Assembly (NCBI RefSeq): GCF_014698045.1
Contig: NZ_JACJSE010000002.1
Coordinates: forward strand, 434,001 to 498,000
DNA: 64,000 bases
From: Aulosira sp. FACHB-615
GTDB taxonomy: Bacteria; Cyanobacteriota; Cyanobacteriia; Cyanobacteriales; Nostocaceae
Direction: 5' to 3'
A program made the translations under genes and the position numbers. The notes under the pieces were generated by a model, which was not told the DNA's origin, did no database searches, and saw nothing but the letters and a program-made list of their open reading frames with translations. The first letter of the stretch is position 1, and each line of letters begins with the position of its first letter. Below, piece by piece: positions 51,516-59,906 of this stretch.

Positions 51516-52109
51516 ATGGAACCTCTCACCCTCAACATACCACCAGCAGTAGGTTTGACAGACGAGCAGTTTTATCAAATATGTCTAGCCAATGATGAAT
51601 GGCATATCGAACTCACGGCCGAAGGAGAATTAATTATTATGCCACCAACTGGCGGCGAAAGCGGTATTAGAAATTCAGACATTAACACAGAACTGAGTTT
51701 ATGGAATCGTCAAACCAAGCTGGGAAAAGTGTTTGACTCTTCTACAGAGTTTCGCTTACCAAATGGTGCGTATCGTTCACCGGATGCTTCCTGGGTGAAG
51801 CAAGAACGCTGGGATGCACTGACACTTGAACAAAAAAGACGCTTTCCGCCCATTTGCCCTGATTTTGTGATTGAACTGCGTTCTCAAACTGATTCTCTCA
51901 AAAAATTGCGGGATAAGATGCTGGAGTATCGAGATAATGGTGCGCGTTTGGGTTGGTTGATTGATCCGTTCACACCTTTAGTAGAAATTTATCGCCCTGG
52001 TATTGCAGTGGAAGTGATTAATTTTGCTGTTGAACAACCACCTACATTGTCTGGTGAAGATGTATTGCCAGGATTTATCTTATCTTTAACTACAATACTT
52101 AATCCTTGA
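51516..52109 (+). CDS. Uma2 family nuclease-like protein, tandem copy 2
   Basis: About 197 residues; same motifs as copy 1 (WHIELTAEGELIIMPPTGGE, YRSPDASWV, PDFVIELRSQTD). The DNA is almost identical to copy 1 except for a block of about 39 bp after IRNS (51678-51716 against 51034-51072) and the last 40 bp. An ATG at 51501 is an alternative start. Recent tandem duplication followed by local replacement. Confidence 0.87.
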   Translation: MEPLTLNIPPAVGLTDEQFYQICLANDEWHIELTAEGELIIMPPTGGESGIRNSDINTELSLWNRQTKLGKVFDSSTEFRLPNGAYRSPDASWVKQERWDALTLEQKRRFPPICPDFVIELRSQTDSLKKLRDKMLEYRDNGARLGWLIDPFTPLVEIYRPGIAVEVINFAVEQPPTLSGEDVLPGFILSLTTILNP

Positions 52110-52175
52110 GATGTGAGAACATATTCGATTCCCCATAAAGAGGAGAAATTTAATTTGACAGGTTGCAGGTGTTCA

Positions 52176-52208
52176 GATCCCCGACTTTTTGAAAAAGTCG
52201 GGGATCTA
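52176..52208. repeat. 33-bp perfect palindrome (CCCCGACTT family), copy 2
   Basis: AGATCCCCGACTTTTT and its exact complement flank a single G. Differs from 12160-12192 in paired positions so that the stem stays perfect. It lies 30 bp after the end of the porin gene on the minus strand and might end its transcript. Confidence 0.85.
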
Positions 52209-52237
52209 TGAGTTGAGATAGTTGGTGTGGCGGACTA

Positions 52238-53962
52238 CTAAAATCGGAATGTAGTCCGAATGATACCAGTGTAAATTGTATCGTTGTTGCTGTTATGTTC
52301 GGGGTTAAAGATTACCAGTAGTCCTGGTGTAATGGAGATATTGTCATTAACTTGGTGGCGATACAATGCTTCTAAACGGTAGGAGGTATCAGAGTCTTCC
52401 CGACGGGCGCTAGTCGCAGTTCGCACATTTTCACCAAAGTCATTATCTGTAACTTTTGGCGGTTGACCAAAGATAATCCCACCTAAGTTACCTTTTTTAC
52501 CCAAGTCTGGGAAAGCGAAAGTCACTGCCCAATTCCAGATATCTGCTTTATCGCCACGATTGACGTTTGGTAAAAATGTAGTTTCGGCGATCGCACTACT
52601 ATACCCCACCCAACCAGACAAGACAAATTTAGGATTTAAACGATAGCTGGCTTGAAAACTATAGTGATTGGCAGAAGTGGCGATTCCACGGGGACTTGTA
52701 CTGGTACTTCCAGCGCCAGCGCCAAAGGGCTGGTCGGCAAAAGCACCACCATATAACCCGGAAACTGCCACATCATTATTCGCACCGCTAAAGTAGGAGT
52801 GGGCGTAGGTTAATCCTAATGAAAGGTCTTTGTTTGGTTGAAATGCCAATTGTGCTAATGCGCCATAACTACCATCGAATAAACCTCTTCCTGCAGTGGG
52901 ATTCTCACCTCTTCTAGCAAGATAACCGCCAGATAAAGTAATCGCATCGCTGAGTTTGTAGTTCACACTCACGCCTGAACCAAAACCAGCACCTGAACCA
53001 GTGTTACTGGCGCGATAGATGGGGGAAAAACGACCAGCGCGGGAAATTGCACCTAAAGGAATTGATGCTAACAAGGGGTTGAAGTTGTTGAAGTTGTCGT
53101 AAAATTCCCCCCCAATTGCGTCAACAATCACGTTGAGTTTGTCACCTACGGGGAAGCGATAAAATAATTTACCAAGTATAAACCCGTTATCGGTGCTGCC
53201 ATCCCAAGAGAGACGGGTCATGTTTGTACCCGAAACTGCATTATTAACGGCGGTGTTATTCGCTTCTAAACGTGTTAATAGTTGGTCTTTACCAGTAAAG
53301 CTAGTAACAAAGTTAAGACGGATGCGATCGCTAAATATTGTATTATTTGTCAAACGCTCGCCACCTCTGGCTCCTGCTCTAAATTGGTCAGAGTTTATGG
53401 CTCTATCCTCACCATAAACTCCGCCTACACTAAAAATCACCTCTCCATTAAACCTGGTGGTGGTGGAAAATTGCTGACTTTCTAAAATAGCTGTACGATT
53501 TTCTAAAGCATCAACTCTGCCTCTGACTTCTGCCAGAGTATCAGCAAAATCTGTTTGCAGTTTTTGTAAAGTTGCTAAGTCTTCTTTGGTTACTAAGTCT
53601 GCTGTACTACTGGCAATCAATTCATTAACTCGATTCAAACAAGCATTCAAACCTGCGGCAAATTCATAACGAGTCAGGGCGCGATTACCGCGATAGGTGC
53701 TATTTGGGTAGCCTGCAATACAACCATAACGCTCAACTAATGATTGTAATGCTTGGAATGCCCAATCTGTAGGTTGCACATCTGTTAGTTGCGAGACTGA
53801 TGTTACTTGACCTTGAATCTCGTTTTCCGAGTCTGCAATATCTGTCTCGGAAATTACATTGCTTTGGATTGTCGGATTGGCAGATACAGTTGTTGCCGCG
53901 ATCGCATTCAACCCTATAACTATTGATGCTATCCCCAAAGAACGACGCATAATATCAGACAT
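52238..53962 (-). CDS. SLH-domain outer-membrane porin (iron uptake porin type)
   Basis: A 574-residue protein. Signal peptide (about 1-28, IASIVIGLNAIAATTVSA), one SLH domain near 58-115 (LTDVQPTDWAFQALQSLVER, CIAGYPNSTYRGNRALTRYE, FAAGLNACLNRVNEL), a short coiled coil (about 120-165), then a beta-barrel region to residue 574 ending in Phe (IIRTTFRF), as expected for BAM-dependent insertion. This is the cyanobacterial OprB/SomB-like family, some members of which are linked to iron uptake. MRRSL at residue 5 is an alternative start. Confidence 0.92.
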   Translation of the reverse strand: MSDIMRRSLGIASIVIGLNAIAATTVSANPTIQSNVISETDIADSENEIQGQVTSVSQLTDVQPTDWAFQALQSLVERYGCIAGYPNSTYRGNRALTRYEFAAGLNACLNRVNELIASSTADLVTKEDLATLQKLQTDFADTLAEVRGRVDALENRTAILESQQFSTTTRFNGEVIFSVGGVYGEDRAINSDQFRAGARGGERLTNNTIFSDRIRLNFVTSFTGKDQLLTRLEANNTAVNNAVSGTNMTRLSWDGSTDNGFILGKLFYRFPVGDKLNVIVDAIGGEFYDNFNNFNPLLASIPLGAISRAGRFSPIYRASNTGSGAGFGSGVSVNYKLSDAITLSGGYLARRGENPTAGRGLFDGSYGALAQLAFQPNKDLSLGLTYAHSYFSGANNDVAVSGLYGGAFADQPFGAGAGSTSTSPRGIATSANHYSFQASYRLNPKFVLSGWVGYSSAIAETTFLPNVNRGDKADIWNWAVTFAFPDLGKKGNLGGIIFGQPPKVTDNDFGENVRTATSARREDSDTSYRLEALYRHQVNDNISITPGLLVIFNPEHNSNNDTIYTGIIRTTFRF

Positions 53963-54416
53963 TATTGAAATTGTCCAGTAATATTACTCAGGTTTTTCGT
54001 ATCAATTACTGTATGTCTAAATACTCAGCTTAAAAGTATTGAGCTATACAAAAAAATATTTTTACTTTTTTCGTATAAAAAATTAAAAAGTCTAAAAATA
54101 CTTCTCTATAAGCTTTTCAGCCTATTAAGACAAAGATATTTAGCTAAATACACCAATTCTAATAAAGCATGATTTTGATGTATTTTTTACATCATATATT
54201 TTTACAAATGACAAAGCAGCAAAATTCTGCATCTCTGCCATCTTTGTAGAGTGGTATAGCCCTCCTATTTGAGATATGAATAAGAGACTTTAAAGAGACA
54301 AGACAAGGGGGAGAAGGTAGATAAAGGAGATAAATGTTTGTAAATCATTTGGGATTGCTATATCCTCAGCAATAAGTCCAACATCTCTAATTTTCTAAAT
54401 CAGGAGATACATAAAG
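53963..54416. other. Intergenic region with MITE copy D
   Basis: AT-rich spacer between divergent porin and permease genes. 54255-54362 is a MITE-like element. The porin promoter should lie within about 150 bp of 53962; no box was assigned. Confidence 0.5.
54255..54362 (-). mobile_element. MITE-like element D (TAGCAATCC family), left of the permease gene
   Basis: Starts TATAGCCCTCCTATTTGAGA and ends GTAAATCATTTGGGATTGCTATA; contains GACAAGACAAGGGGGAG and AAATGTTTGTAAATC. It is the inverse of element E at 55742-55852. Confidence 0.75.
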
Positions 54417-55712
54417 ATGTCCGTTAGCAATTCACCAACCCAACTCAAACGCGAGTTAGGAGTTTTTGGTGCAACCCTGATGGGATTGGGTTCGATTGTC
54501 GGAACGGGTGTATTTGTCAGTATTGGAATTGCGGCGGGGATAGCAGGGCCAGCAGTAATTCTGGCGGTGGTAATTGGGGCAATTGTAGCTACTTGTAATG
54601 GTTTGAGTAGCGCCCAGTTAGCTGCTAATCATGCAGTTAGTGGTGGTACTTATGAATATGGTTATAAATATCTGACTCCGGCTTTTGGTTTTACCGCAGG
54701 TTGGATGTTTTTAGTAGCGAAAACAGCTTCGGCGGCGACGGCTGCTTTGGGTTTTGCTGGTTATTTTCTGAATATTTGCGGGTGGAGTAATAGTTGGCTT
54801 GTACCTGTGGCTATGTTGGCGGTAGTAGTGATCACAGGAATTGTATTAACTGGGATTAGACGGTCTAATACTGCTAATACGGTAATTGTTTCGGTGACAT
54901 TGCTGTCTTTAGGTTTATTTGTGTTGGTTTGTTTACCTCGTGCAGTCACGGTAGGAATGACAAATTTAACACCTTTTTTTACGACTTCTCCTGGGGCAGT
55001 ACTGCAAGCCAGCGCCTTGATGTTTGTGGCTTACACTGGTTATGGACGTATTGCCACAATGGGAGAAGAAGCGCGATCGCCCAGAGTTACAATACCCAAA
55101 GCGATGATTATCTGTTTGCTGCTGACAATGCTGTTATATATAGTTGTCGCTACTGTGGCAATTGGGGCTGTAGGGGCAGATTTTTTAAGTAATACCGTAG
55201 GGCAAAGCAAAGCCGCACCTTTAGAAGTAGTCGCCCGAAATGTGGCTGGTTCTGGTGTCGCTTTGGTGTTAGCTATAGGTGCAATGACAGCAATGTTAGG
55301 TGTGCTGTTGAACTTGATTTTAGGCTTATCCCGTGTGTTGTTGGCAATGGGTCGCCGTTCCGATGCACCGAGATTTTTAGCCAGACTCAACCGCGAACAA
55401 AATTCCCCATATTGGGCGGTAATTTTCGTGGGAATTGCGATCGCACTTTTAGTTTTGTTGGGTAACGTCAAAACTACTTGGTCGTTTAGCGCCTTTAGTG
55501 TTTTAATTTACTACGCAATTACTAATTTAGCTTCTCTCAAACTTTTGCCATCTGAAAGACTGTATCCTGTGTGGGTAGGCTGGTTGGGTTTGTTATCTTG
55601 TTTATTCCTCGCCTTTTGGGTAGACTCGGCTATCTGGCAAGTCGGCTTAGGGTTAATTGTAGCTGGCTTAATTTGGCACAAAATCCGACGGATGGTGGGT
55701 GAGAGGTTATAG
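54417..55712 (+). CDS. APC family amino acid permease
   Basis: A 431-residue integral membrane protein with about 12 hydrophobic segments. The start LKRELGVFGATLMGLGSIVG-TGVF is the APC hallmark (unwound helix 1). Later motifs include VAYTGYGRIATMGEEARSPR (helix 6 to loop) and ALMLFVAYTG-like segments, LGLSRVLLAMGRRSDAP and NLASLKLLP. It should import amino acids or related amines by proton or sodium symport; substrate not readable. A short intergenic region with inverted MITE copies lies on both sides. Confidence 0.9.
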   Translation: MSVSNSPTQLKRELGVFGATLMGLGSIVGTGVFVSIGIAAGIAGPAVILAVVIGAIVATCNGLSSAQLAANHAVSGGTYEYGYKYLTPAFGFTAGWMFLVAKTASAATAALGFAGYFLNICGWSNSWLVPVAMLAVVVITGIVLTGIRRSNTANTVIVSVTLLSLGLFVLVCLPRAVTVGMTNLTPFFTTSPGAVLQASALMFVAYTGYGRIATMGEEARSPRVTIPKAMIICLLLTMLLYIVVATVAIGAVGADFLSNTVGQSKAAPLEVVARNVAGSGVALVLAIGAMTAMLGVLLNLILGLSRVLLAMGRRSDAPRFLARLNREQNSPYWAVIFVGIAIALLVLLGNVKTTWSFSAFSVLIYYAITNLASLKLLPSERLYPVWVGWLGLLSCLFLAFWVDSAIWQVGLGLIVAGLIWHKIRRMVGERL

Positions 55713-55741
55713 GTTACAGGTTACAGGTTAGGGGTTAAAGA

Positions 55742-55852
55742 TATAGCAATCCTAAATGATTTATAAACATCTCTCTCCCTTGTCTCCCTTGTCTCCCTTG
55801 TCTCCCTTGTCTCCCTTGTCCTTGTTGCGAACCTATCAACTAGGACTGCTAT
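55742..55852 (+). mobile_element. MITE-like element E (TAGCAATCC family), right of the permease gene
   Basis: Starts TATAGCAATCCTAAATGATT and ends AACTAGGACTGCTAT. The interior is about five or six copies of the 9-mer TCTCCCTTG (55774-55820). Inverse orientation relative to element D. Confidence 0.8.
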
Positions 55853-55859
55853 GTGAAAT

Positions 55860-56477
55860 CTACAAACCTGCTTGAAAAATTTGGTTTGGGGTGAGATTCA
55901 AGTCAGGGAAAGTGTGGGAGATAATTCGGTCATCATCTCGGAACTTACTAACCTGATATTCTCCCTCAACTAAATTACAAACAGAGATGGTTGGTTGTTT
56001 GGGATTCCCAATAAAATTACGTCCACCCAATGCTGCGTAATCTATAATCCAGTATTCGGGGATACCCATCTCTTCGTAATCAGCGTATTTTAAGTAGTAA
56101 TCATCTCGCCAGTTGGTTGACACAACCTCAATTACCAAAGGTATTGATGCACCTAAACTGACCACAGATTCTTTTTTCCATAATGGTTCATTTGCCAGAT
56201 TGGGACGATTCAGCACTAAAACATCGGGAAAATAACCAGAATCTTTTTCTAGTGGTCTGACAATAGCTTGATTGGGGATAATGTAGGGAAGTCCTAAACG
56301 TCTGATTTCACAAGGAATTTCGATACCTAAAAACCCTTTGACTTCCTCATGGTCTCCTACTGGTTGTGCCATTTCAACAATACTTCCATTATGTAATTCG
56401 TAGCGTACCCCGGAATTTTCACGTAGGCGATCGATAAATTCCGCAAAGGTGACTAAATTGGGGATGGCTTGAGTCAT
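55860..56477 (-). CDS. Uma2 family nuclease-like protein
   Basis: 205 residues: FIDRLRENSGVRYELHNGSIVE, IVRPLEKDSGYFPDVLVLNR, ASIPLVIEVVSTNWRDDYYL, KYADYEEMGIPEYWIIDY. The Asp of FPDVLVL and the Glu of VIEVVSTN fit the PD-(D/E)XK-like core, and YADYEEMGIPEYW is a common Uma2 motif. It diverges from the tandem Uma2 pair. Role unknown. Confidence 0.88.
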   Translation of the reverse strand: MTQAIPNLVTFAEFIDRLRENSGVRYELHNGSIVEMAQPVGDHEEVKGFLGIEIPCEIRRLGLPYIIPNQAIVRPLEKDSGYFPDVLVLNRPNLANEPLWKKESVVSLGASIPLVIEVVSTNWRDDYYLKYADYEEMGIPEYWIIDYAALGGRNFIGNPKQPTISVCNLVEGEYQVSKFRDDDRIISHTFPDLNLTPNQIFQAGL

Positions 56478-56837
56478 AGATAATCAATGATTACGACTGT
56501 GGAAACATTATCTCTAATCTAAACGCTCCCGAATTGGTCGCCCAAAAAATTGAGACATTGAGATATTGCTGGAATATTGCATCAGTACTAAAAAACGTCA
56601 ACTGTTCGTTGTCTCTTGATGAATATTAACAGTTTTCATGAATTTTTAACCTATTTTCTGCATATTTCTGGCAAATTAAGATGAAAGTATTCATAGAAGA
56701 TACTTTTTATCCAGCATTTCTCCGTTGAGTCAAGTACACCTCGATAGGGGCATAGAGACACTCTGCCTATTTTTGTGTACCTCTTAACAATGAAAACTGC
56801 TGTAAGTTGTTGATTTAATCAAATGGATTGAAAAATT
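56478..56837. other. Divergent intergenic region, nothing recognised
   Basis: About 360 bp, AT-rich, probably holding promoters for the Uma2 and muramidase genes. No hairpin, repeat or RNA gene that I can support. Confidence 0.4.
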
Positions 56838-57506
56838 ATGAAACCAGTAAACACAGGAATCAAATATGCCTTTCCCTTAATTACTTATCCAGATGGTAGA
56901 AAATCTATTTGTACTATTCCTTCAGGATATGTTCAAACAGCATTATCTGAATCAGATTATAAAGATTTAAGTAATGAATTTGGACTAGAAGTCGCCTTAG
57001 TAAAAGCAGTGATGGAAGTTGAATCTAATGGTTCTGGATTTTTATTGAAAGAACAATCGCCAGCACGCCCAAAAATTTTGTTTGAAGGGCATTGGTTTTA
57101 TAAATTAACTCCTAAACCTGTCTCTAAAAGTCGTCCTGATTTGTCTTACCCTAGTTGGGATAAAAGTAAATATAAAGGTGGTTCCAGCGAGTGGGACAGA
57201 TTATTAGATGCCATGACATTTGATGAAATTCAGGCTTTAAAAAGCGCATCTTTTGGATTGGGGCAAGTGATGGGGTTTAATTATCCTGTTGCGGGTTGTG
57301 CTTCGATTCAGCAATTTATTGAAGAAAACTTTGCTGGAGAGTACTGGCAAGCCAGACACATGATGAATTTTATTGTGAATAATAATTTGTTAGACGAGCT
57401 AAAGCGAAAAGATTGGGATGGTTTTGCTAGGGGCTATAATGGCCCTGGCTATAAAAAGAATAACTATCATACCAAGTTGGAAGCAGCTTACAAAAAAGCC
57501 CTATAG
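56838..57506 (+). CDS. N-acetylmuramidase family protein
   Basis: A 222-residue protein. After a short N-terminal part the lysozyme-like domain (DUF3380/N-acetylmuramidase) shows VALVKAVMEVESNGSGFL (catalytic Glu near residue 60), RPKILFEGHWFYKLT, SEWDRLLDAM, SASFGLGQVMGFNYPVAG and DWDGFARGYNGPGY. No signal peptide or transmembrane segment is seen, as in phage endolysins. No phage structural genes surround it, so it may be an isolated horizontally acquired gene. It hydrolyses peptidoglycan glycan strands if exported or released. Confidence 0.85.
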   Translation: MKPVNTGIKYAFPLITYPDGRKSICTIPSGYVQTALSESDYKDLSNEFGLEVALVKAVMEVESNGSGFLLKEQSPARPKILFEGHWFYKLTPKPVSKSRPDLSYPSWDKSKYKGGSSEWDRLLDAMTFDEIQALKSASFGLGQVMGFNYPVAGCASIQQFIEENFAGEYWQARHMMNFIVNNNLLDELKRKDWDGFARGYNGPGYKKNNYHTKLEAAYKKAL

Positions 57507-57562
57507 AATTTTTCTATTCTTACAGGAATGAAGCACAAAGATGTGTGCATTCACTTTCAACA

Positions 57563-57643
57563 TATAGCCCCTGCGCTAAGGCGCACGCTACGCGAACAGA
57601 CTGAAGTCTGGGGCTATACAAACGAAGCCTGCGAAGGCAGGCT
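57563..57643. repeat. TATAGCCCC inverted-repeat element and hairpin
   Basis: TATAGCCCC (57563-57571) faces GGGGCTATA (57610-57618) with GACTGAAGTC inside; next to it AGCCTGC-GAAG-GCAGGCT (57626-57643) is a perfect hairpin. It lies between convergent genes and may serve as a bidirectional terminator. Confidence 0.7.
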
Positions 57644-57720
57644 AATTATATTTTTAAAGTTTGTAGTTGGGCTTTAGCCCTTTATTTAAGTGATAAATCG
57701 CAACTACGAACCCTTCATCA

Positions 57721-58470
57721 CTACCAAGGTACAGGCTCACCCAGATGGAAAAAGCCGCCACTTGGCCCATCATCAGGTAGGGTAGCTAACTGCACGCCTG
57801 TTTTTGCACCTTCGCCAATGTCCATCATTGCGCCTTCTCCACCCAATTCTGTTTTTACCCAGCCGGGATGGGCGCTGTTGACTTTGACTGGTGTATTGCG
57901 TAGTTCATGGGCTAAGTGAACGGTAAAGGAATTAACGGCTGCTTTGGAAGCATTGTAGGCAAAGGGTTTAGCATCATAGATAAACGAGTTTGGATCAGCG
58001 TGGAGGGTGAGTGAACCTTCAATGCTGGCCATATTGACAATCCGTCCGCTTTTACTCTTCAAAATCAATGGCAGTAATGCTTGAGTCACTTCTACTAAGG
58101 CAAAAAAGTTAGTCTCAAAAGTCTTGCGAATGATATCTAGAGAAACAGAACTGGCGTTACTAATGCCCCAATCTCCATCCAGCATCACTCCTGCATTGTT
58201 AATCAGAACGTCAAGCTGGCCAAATCTGTCGGCGATTTCTTGAACGGCTGTGTGAATTTGAGTACTACTATTAATATCGAGGGCGATCGCTTCAGCTTTG
58301 AATCCTTCATCTTTCAGTGTCGTTGCTGCTGCTTGCGCGGCTTGGAGATTGCGTCCTGCTATCAGAACTGTTAATCCTTGCTGGGCGAGTTGGCGGCTCA
58401 TTTCAAATCCTAGGCCTTTGTTTGCGCCAGTAATTAGTGCAATCTTGCCATTTGATGCGCTACTCGTCAT
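57721..58470 (-). CDS. SDR family oxidoreductase
   Basis: A 249-residue short-chain dehydrogenase. Cofactor motif ITGANKGLGFEMSR near residue 15, NNAGVMLDGDWG near 90, catalytic Ser in VNMASIEGS near 148 and Tyr/Lys in AYNASKAAVNSF near 172. The Arg in LIAGRNLQAA near 40 suggests NADPH. It is soluble, and no substrate can be inferred. A single gene transcribed away from tnpB. Confidence 0.9.
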   Translation of the reverse strand: MTSSASNGKIALITGANKGLGFEMSRQLAQQGLTVLIAGRNLQAAQAAATTLKDEGFKAEAIALDINSSTQIHTAVQEIADRFGQLDVLINNAGVMLDGDWGISNASSVSLDIIRKTFETNFFALVEVTQALLPLILKSKSGRIVNMASIEGSLTLHADPNSFIYDAKPFAYNASKAAVNSFTVHLAHELRNTPVKVNSAHPGWVKTELGGEGAMMDIGEGAKTGVQLATLPDDGPSGGFFHLGEPVPW

Positions 58471-58624
58471 TGGCTCCTCCTTTGGGATAGATGCTTAAAG
58501 CAGTCAGAGCGAATCTACCATAAGATTTCCATGACTAAACCTAGAAGATTGGCTAGTTTTTGCAGAGATTACTAGCAATTCTTATGCTAAACTTTTTATA
58601 GCAAATTTTGTTTACTCTAATGAT
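58471..58624. promoter_or_regulatory. Divergent spacer with candidate left end of the TnpB element
   Basis: TGCTA (58585-58589) and TAGCA (58599-58603) form a small stem and could be the left-end hairpin of an IS605-type element; TTTAC at 58611-58615 is just before the tnpB start. These calls are tentative. Confidence 0.35.
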
Positions 58625-59824
58625 ATGTTAAGAGTCGTTAAAGTCAGGTTATATCCAGATGTCCAGCAGCAGCAGTCACTAGCGCAAGCTTTTGGCTGTT
58701 GTCGCTGGCTTTGGAATTATTGCTTGAATTTGATGAACCAAACATATAAAGAGACAGGTAAGGGGTTATCTGGATACGAAGTTAAAAAGATAATTCCCCA
58801 GTTAAAGAAAGAGTACGAATGGCTAACATCGACCTATTCACAATGCTTGCAGCAAGTCTGTTTAAACCTAGGGGTAGCATTTAATAATTTTTTTGAAAAA
58901 CGAGCTAAATATCCAAGATTCAAATCAAAGCATGGTAAACAGTCAATTCAATATCCTCAAAACGTCAAGGTTTCTGATAATTGCGTGACCCTCCCAAAAA
59001 TAGGAGATATATCAGCAATAATTCATAGACCTATTGAGGGTAAAGTTAAGACTGTAACCATATCTAAAAACTGCTCTAATCAATACTTTGCGGCAATTAT
59101 TTCTGACGATGGTAAAGATAAACCATTATCAAATACAGAAGGTAAAGCGATAGGTATTGATCTGGGACTGACTCACTTTGCAGTTACTAGCGATGGGTCT
59201 AAGTTTGATAATCCTAAAATACTGAGCAAGCATGAACAGAATTTAAAACTTAAACAGCAGCAATTATCTAGAAAACAGAAGGGTTCTAATAACCGCATCA
59301 AAGCTAGAAAAAAAGTTGCTAGAGTTCACAGAAAAATCACTAACTGCCGTGAGGATTTTCTGCACAAGCTATCGCGTAGGATAGTTAACGAAAATCAAGT
59401 TATAGTGCTGGAAAATCTCAATGTTAAAGGCATAATGCAAAACCATAAACTAGCCAAATCTATACATCAAGTTGGATGGGGTATGTTCTGCACAATGCTT
59501 AAATATAAAGCGGAGATGTCGGGGAAAATATATCAGGAAGTTGATAGATTTTTTCCTAGTTCAAAAACCTGCCATGTGTGCTTAAACCAAGTCGGTAGTT
59601 TACCGCTAGATGTAAGATTCTGGACTTGCGAAAACTGCTATGAGAAGCATGACAGGGATATCAACGCAAGCATTAACCTCAGAGATGAGGGACTACGAAT
59701 TTTGACCTCTGGAACGGGGGATAAAGCCTGTCGCCCAGATGTAAGTCGTGTCAAGGGAGGACGCAAGAAATCCACTGTCACGCTTTCTGTTGGGCAGGAA
59801 GCTTACACTAACCGCTTGCGGTAG
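58625..59824 (+). CDS. tnpB: TnpB-type RNA-guided nuclease (IS200/IS605 family OrfB)
   Basis: A 399-residue TnpB with a complete catalytic set: RuvC Asp in AIGIDLGLTHFAVTSDG near 178, Glu in VIVLENLNVKG near 264, zinc finger CHVC (about 316) and CENC (about 335), and Asp in DRDINASINLRDEG near 345. The N-terminus (RVVKVRLYPDVQQQQSLAQA) is the usual OrfB_Zn_ribbon/HTH_OrfB start. No tnpA transposase is adjacent, so it is a solitary IS1341-type copy. The 3' end of the gene overlaps the presumed right end, where the guide (omega) RNA is usually made. Confidence 0.93.
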   Translation: MLRVVKVRLYPDVQQQQSLAQAFGCCRWLWNYCLNLMNQTYKETGKGLSGYEVKKIIPQLKKEYEWLTSTYSQCLQQVCLNLGVAFNNFFEKRAKYPRFKSKHGKQSIQYPQNVKVSDNCVTLPKIGDISAIIHRPIEGKVKTVTISKNCSNQYFAAIISDDGKDKPLSNTEGKAIGIDLGLTHFAVTSDGSKFDNPKILSKHEQNLKLKQQQLSRKQKGSNNRIKARKKVARVHRKITNCREDFLHKLSRRIVNENQVIVLENLNVKGIMQNHKLAKSIHQVGWGMFCTMLKYKAEMSGKIYQEVDRFFPSSKTCHVCLNQVGSLPLDVRFWTCENCYEKHDRDINASINLRDEGLRILTSGTGDKACRPDVSRVKGGRKKSTVTLSVGQEAYTNRLR

Positions 59825-59838
59825 TGTAGGTAGTTCAC
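59804..59838 (+). mobile_element. Right-end hairpin of the TnpB element
   Basis: TACACTA-A-CCG, loop CTTG, CGG-TAGTGTA forms a 10-bp stem with one bulged A, straddling the tnpB stop, followed by GGTAGTTCAC, a typical end. In known systems this 3' region is the scaffold of the omega RNA and the guide begins just past the end. Confidence 0.75.
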
Positions 59839-59906
59839 CACAAAAATATAAAACCGCTTATTATGGGTGAGATTATCATGCAAGCGAGAGCAGAGGTTTT
59901 GATGAT

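Noticed and set aside
56838..59838. Muramidase plus TnpB as a small prophage or genomic island
   Set aside because: An ordinary SDR gene lies between them; no integrase, capsid genes or attachment-site repeats are seen.
59850..59906. Possible Zur box upstream of the CobW-family gene (GTGAGATTATCATGC)
   Set aside because: Only half of the expected palindrome is matched; could be chance in AT-rich DNA.
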